This document shows, in pieces, positions 4,677-7,642 of a stretch of 7,642 bases of DNA. The notes beneath the pieces were generated by a model, which was not told where the DNA came from, did no database searches, and was given only the letters and a program-made list of their open reading frames with translations. Positions within the stretch are counted from its first letter, which is position 1. Every line of letters starts with the position of its first letter. The position numbers and the translations under genes were made by a program. The stretch spans positions 1-7,642 of the forward strand of contig JAITOQ010000252.1 in NCBI GenBank assembly GCA_031289865.1, written 5' to 3'. The stretch is from Clostridiales bacterium. Lineage in GTDB: Bacteria > Bacillota > Clostridia > Christensenellales > JAISNN01.

Positions 4677-7642
4677 GTGATCAAGCTTTTAAATCTCAAA
4701 AAAATTTATTCCCCGTCAAAGGGCGCGAAAGTGACCGCGCTTGATTCGGTAAATTTGGAGCTGCCCGAACGCGGCATGATTTTTCTTCTCGGAAAATCGG
4801 GTTCGGGAAAATCCACCCTCTTAAACTTGATCGGGGGTTTGGATTCTATATCGGGCGGTGAAATCGTCGTCAAAGGAAAATCTTGTAAGGACTTTAAGAC
4901 AGACGATTTTGACAGCTACCGCAATACATATGTGGGCTTTGTCTTTCAGGAATTTCACATATTGGAGAGCTATACGATCGGTCAAAACGTATCACTCGCC
5001 TCCGAACTTCAAAATAAAAAATCCGACCCCGACGCGGTAAAAACAATCCTAAAACGCGTGGGACTCGAAGACTATTACGACAGAAAACCGACGGAGCTCT
5101 CGGGCGGGCAAAAACAGCGGGTGGCTATCGCACGCGCACTCATAAAAAATCCCGACGTCATTTTAGCGGACGAACCGACGGGGGCTTTGGATTCCGCTAC
5201 GGGCAAACAAGTCTTTGAGGTCTTAAAATCCTTGAGCGCGGAAAAACTCGTCGTCGTCGTTTCGCACGACCGCGAAAACGCGGAGCGTTATGCCGACCGT
5301 ATAATAGAGCTAAAGGACGGCAAAATTATCGACGACCGCGCACGAAAAGCGGCGAGCGAAAAAGGCCCGTCAAGCTATACTTTTTCACATCGTGCGAGCC
5401 TCATTGCACCTCCCGCGGACAACGCTTTTTCGCCTCATACGAGCCTCGCTGCACCGTCCGCAAAGACAAACGAAAAGCCGTTTACGGTACTCGACAGCTG
5501 TACTATTCGCCTAAAAAAAGGGGCGCGTTTATCGCCCGCCGATTTAGACGAATTAAATTATCTCTTGTTTAAAGCGGCTGCCGACGAGGCGCGTTTCGGC
5601 GTCCGTCCCGCCGAAACAAGCGAAAAGCCGACGTCCGAACGCACCGCGGAGCGCGAACCCGAACTTGCCGCCCCAAATCCCGACTTTGAAAAAACACAGT
5701 ACACCGATAAAACCTTTTATTCGGATGGTTCGTTTAAGCTGATAAAATCCAAACTGCCCGTAAAAATCGGGATCGGGTTGGGGCTTTCCAATCTAAAATA
5801 CAAAAAAATCCGTCTTGCATTCACGATTTTTTTGACCTTTGTATCGCTTGTCATGTTCGGATTTTTTGACGTACTCGCAAGCTACGATTATATCGGCGCG
5901 GAACTAAAGACCTCCTACAACTTAGGCGCGTCCGCCGTACGGGTCTACAAGGGTAGCGAAAATTCCGACAGAAACAACCTTTCCCGTCAAGACACTGCGC
6001 TTCTAAGGGACAAAACCGGTATGAACGTATATAGCGCAAGCCCGTACCGATTTAACATACAAAATCCCTACTCCTCTAACTCTTACAACACCGCCGTAAA
6101 CTCTTACGACTATTTTAACGAATATCAATTGATCGAACTCGAAGAAGACGACTTTGCCGCGCTCGGCTTGCGCTTTGCGTCTTTAAACAGCCGTATGCCG
6201 ACGGCGTATAACGAAGTCTTGATTCCGCTATGGATTGCTCAATACTATATCGGTAAGGAAATGCCGATATTTGAAATAGACGTCGGTCGTCCGTCCGACG
6301 GCGGTAACATGGGAATGCCAAGCTCTTATACCACCGCAAACTCAACAAAAAGGATTCAGCATATCGATGATTTTGTCGGACTGCTTCTCCCGACCTATCT
6401 CAATAGCGGTACGGCTTTCGGGGCTAAAATCACCGGCGTTGTAACAACCGTCGACTTGGACAAAATGAACGGGATTTTTTCCGTGCCGCTCCTCGACGGT
6501 CTTGTCTCTTCCGATTTTGTCGGCTCTATCGGCGCGTGCTTTTTTGCAAAAAAAGACTTGTTTACAAAAAGCAATTCGTTTTCTACATATCGTACTAGAT
6601 ATCAAAACACCGACAAAAGCTCTCTTTCTATTACCGAACAACTCTTATTCCAAATCGACGATACCGATAGAGGCTGGTCAAATCAACAACACTTTGAGTT
6701 AATACCAAACCCGTCCGACCGTGTACTTTCACTATATACCGCTTCGTCGTTTAGCGGTAAATTGGAAAAAAATGAAATCATCGTCGGCTATCAAATACTG
6801 ATAAATTTTCTCTCCAATCAAAACGATTCATCTTATTATTACAGTCTCACGCACGAAGAACTTTTTGACTACTATATTGAACATTATGGGGATAGCGTCG
6901 AGCTTATAAAGCAGATTATCTCAAACTATTATGATTGGAACGATGATACAAATAATAAATCTACAACCGAAATTGATGCCTTAGACACATATCATATCGT
7001 AGGCATACCGCTCGGCGCCTCTTGGGACGAGAATTCATATGCCGTCTATTTGTCCGACGAAGACCATGAGAACCTACGTATAACGTATGCGGTCAACGAT
7101 GTGTCCGCGACCTTTCTCTGCCTTACGGGCGACCTCAAAACCGATACAAAAACCCTTAAAACCTTGTCCGAATTCACCTTTCTTGAGTCGTTTCCCATAT
7201 ACGGCGAGCCGCAAAACGAACGCTTTGCACCTCAATCGGTGGTGTTCGGCATAACGAATACAATCCATGAATTGACCATGCTTGCAAAACAAAACATCTG
7301 TTGGATCAGTATAATTTTGATGTTTTTCAGCGGACTGCTCCTCGTCAATTTTATCGGGACAAGTATCGCAAATAAGAAAAAGGAAATCGGGATTCTCCGC
7401 GCAATCGGCGCGAGAAACTCCGACGTGTTTAAAATTTTCTTTACGGAGAGCGTTTTTATCGGTACGGTCATTTGGATACTGTCGGTACTCACGATAGGCA
7501 TATTGTGCGGCTTGTTTAACTCCCTCGTCAATATCCTAAACTTCGGAATCCGTCAAATCGCGCTCCTCGCCGCGCTGTCACTCTTTATATCGTTTATCGG
7601 TACGTTCTTTCCAGTCCTGCGCTTTGCACGCAAAAAGCCTAT
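4677..7642 (+). CDS. Fused ABC transporter ATPase/FtsX-like permease (MacB-like), incomplete at the right edge
   Basis: One frame runs without a stop from GTG 4677 to the edge: 988 codons. Residues 1-220 form an ABC ATPase with Walker A GKSGSGKST (39-47), Q-loop Gln91, signature LSGGQKQR (141-148), Walker B ending LADEPTGALD (Asp165, Glu166) and H-loop His197. A charged, Pro/Ala-rich linker (about 221-365) follows. The permease has a first membrane helix (about 380-402), a large extracytoplasmic domain rich in Asn, Ser and Tyr (about 403-870) and three C-terminal helices (about 874-894, 922-945, 962-984). After helix 2 comes the FtsX-family signature KKKEIGILRAIGARNSDVFK (900-919). This is the MacB order: ATPase, one helix, large outer domain, three helices. 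Such proteins use ATP to drive motion of the outer domain, expelling peptides, lipoproteins or drugs rather than moving them through a channel. The end at ARKKP suggests only some 10-20 residues are missing. Substrate is unknown. Confidence 0.93.
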   Translation, partial: MIKLLNLKKIYSPSKGAKVTALDSVNLELPERGMIFLLGKSGSGKSTLLNLIGGLDSISGGEIVVKGKSCKDFKTDDFDSYRNTYVGFVFQEFHILESYTIGQNVSLASELQNKKSDPDAVKTILKRVGLEDYYDRKPTELSGGQKQRVAIARALIKNPDVILADEPTGALDSATGKQVFEVLKSLSAEKLVVVVSHDRENAERYADRIIELKDGKIIDDRARKAASEKGPSSYTFSHRASLIAPPADNAFSPHTSLAAPSAKTNEKPFTVLDSCTIRLKKGARLSPADLDELNYLLFKAAADEARFGVRPAETSEKPTSERTAEREPELAAPNPDFEKTQYTDKTFYSDGSFKLIKSKLPVKIGIGLGLSNLKYKKIRLAFTIFLTFVSLVMFGFFDVLASYDYIGAELKTSYNLGASAVRVYKGSENSDRNNLSRQDTALLRDKTGMNVYSASPYRFNIQNPYSSNSYNTAVNSYDYFNEYQLIELEEDDFAALGLRFASLNSRMPTAYNEVLIPLWIAQYYIGKEMPIFEIDVGRPSDGGNMGMPSSYTTANSTKRIQHIDDFVGLLLPTYLNSGTAFGAKITGVVTTVDLDKMNGIFSVPLLDGLVSSDFVGSIGACFFAKKDLFTKSNSFSTYRTRYQNTDKSSLSITEQLLFQIDDTDRGWSNQQHFELIPNPSDRVLSLYTASSFSGKLEKNEIIVGYQILINFLSNQNDSSYYYSLTHEELFDYYIEHYGDSVELIKQIISNYYDWNDDTNNKSTTEIDALDTYHIVGIPLGASWDENSYAVYLSDEDHENLRITYAVNDVSATFLCLTGDLKTDTKTLKTLSEFTFLESFPIYGEPQNERFAPQSVVFGITNTIHELTMLAKQNICWISIILMFFSGLLLVNFIGTSIANKKKEIGILRAIGARNSDVFKIFFTESVFIGTVIWILSVLTIGILCGLFNSLVNILNFGIRQIALLAALSLFISFIGTFFPVLRFARKKP
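5380..5469 (+). repeat. In-frame 45-bp tandem duplication in the ABC transporter linker
   Basis: Units at 5380-5424 and 5425-5469 both begin CTTTTTC and share GCGAGCCTC/ACGAGCCTC and TGCACC. They encode two degenerate 15-residue copies, FSHRASLIAPPADNA and FSPHTSLAAPSAKTN. They lie in the cytoplasmic linker between ATPase and permease. The period keeps the frame, and the divergence between copies suggests an older duplication. Confidence 0.7.

Noticed and set aside
5851..7531. Several minus-strand frames of 62-99 codons opposite the ABC transporter
   Set aside because: They are antisense shadows of a continuous plus-strand frame with full ABC and FtsX motifs, and are Arg/Cys/Phe-biased without domains.

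Overview
The window fits an uncultured, gut-type member of the Clostridia (Bacillota). The evidence is strong AGGAG-type ribosome binding sites, sigma-A-like promoters (TTGATA-17-TATAAT), a MATE N-terminus and a fused ABC/FtsX transporter of Firmicutes type, a membrane-anchored Mur ligase variant, and A/T-rich gaps filled with short dispersed repeats. This placement is inference from style; no rRNA or phylogenetic marker is present.

Layout. Positions 1-218 (minus) hold the first 72 residues of a MATE-family exporter that runs off the left edge. Positions 219-475 are its leader: a T-rich tandem repeat, a strong minus-strand intrinsic terminator, a 17-bp palindrome and an extended -10 promoter placed just behind the ddl stop codon. 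Positions 476-4399 (minus) carry three genes in the order alpha/beta hydrolase, membrane MurF-like ligase, D-alanine--D-alanine ligase (ddl). They are separated by repeat-filled gaps of 150 and 249 bp. Positions 4400-4676 are a divergent intergenic region with repeats, a near-consensus promoter and a leader hairpin. From 4677 to the right edge (plus) runs one uninterrupted reading frame of at least 988 codons, a MacB-like fusion of ABC ATPase and FtsX-type permease. It is easy to miss because no stop codon lies inside the window.

How the genes fit together. Ddl makes D-Ala-D-Ala, and a MurF-type ligase uses that dipeptide to complete the peptidoglycan stem peptide. The pair is therefore a coherent cell-wall module, with a hydrolase of unknown substrate upstream in the same direction. 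The exporters on both sides (MATE; MacB-like ABC) could belong to an envelope or drug-response neighbourhood, but nothing in the sequence proves co-regulation.

Points most worth a second look: (1) the compact promoter-palindrome-terminator unit in front of the MATE gene, which could be an attenuated leader or a roughly 60-nt small RNA; (2) the MurF-like protein that has membrane helices where the substrate-binding domain should be; (3) in-frame short peptide duplications in loops or linkers of three different proteins; (4) a dispersed intergenic repeat family whose 7-bp units supply the MurF-like stop codon.
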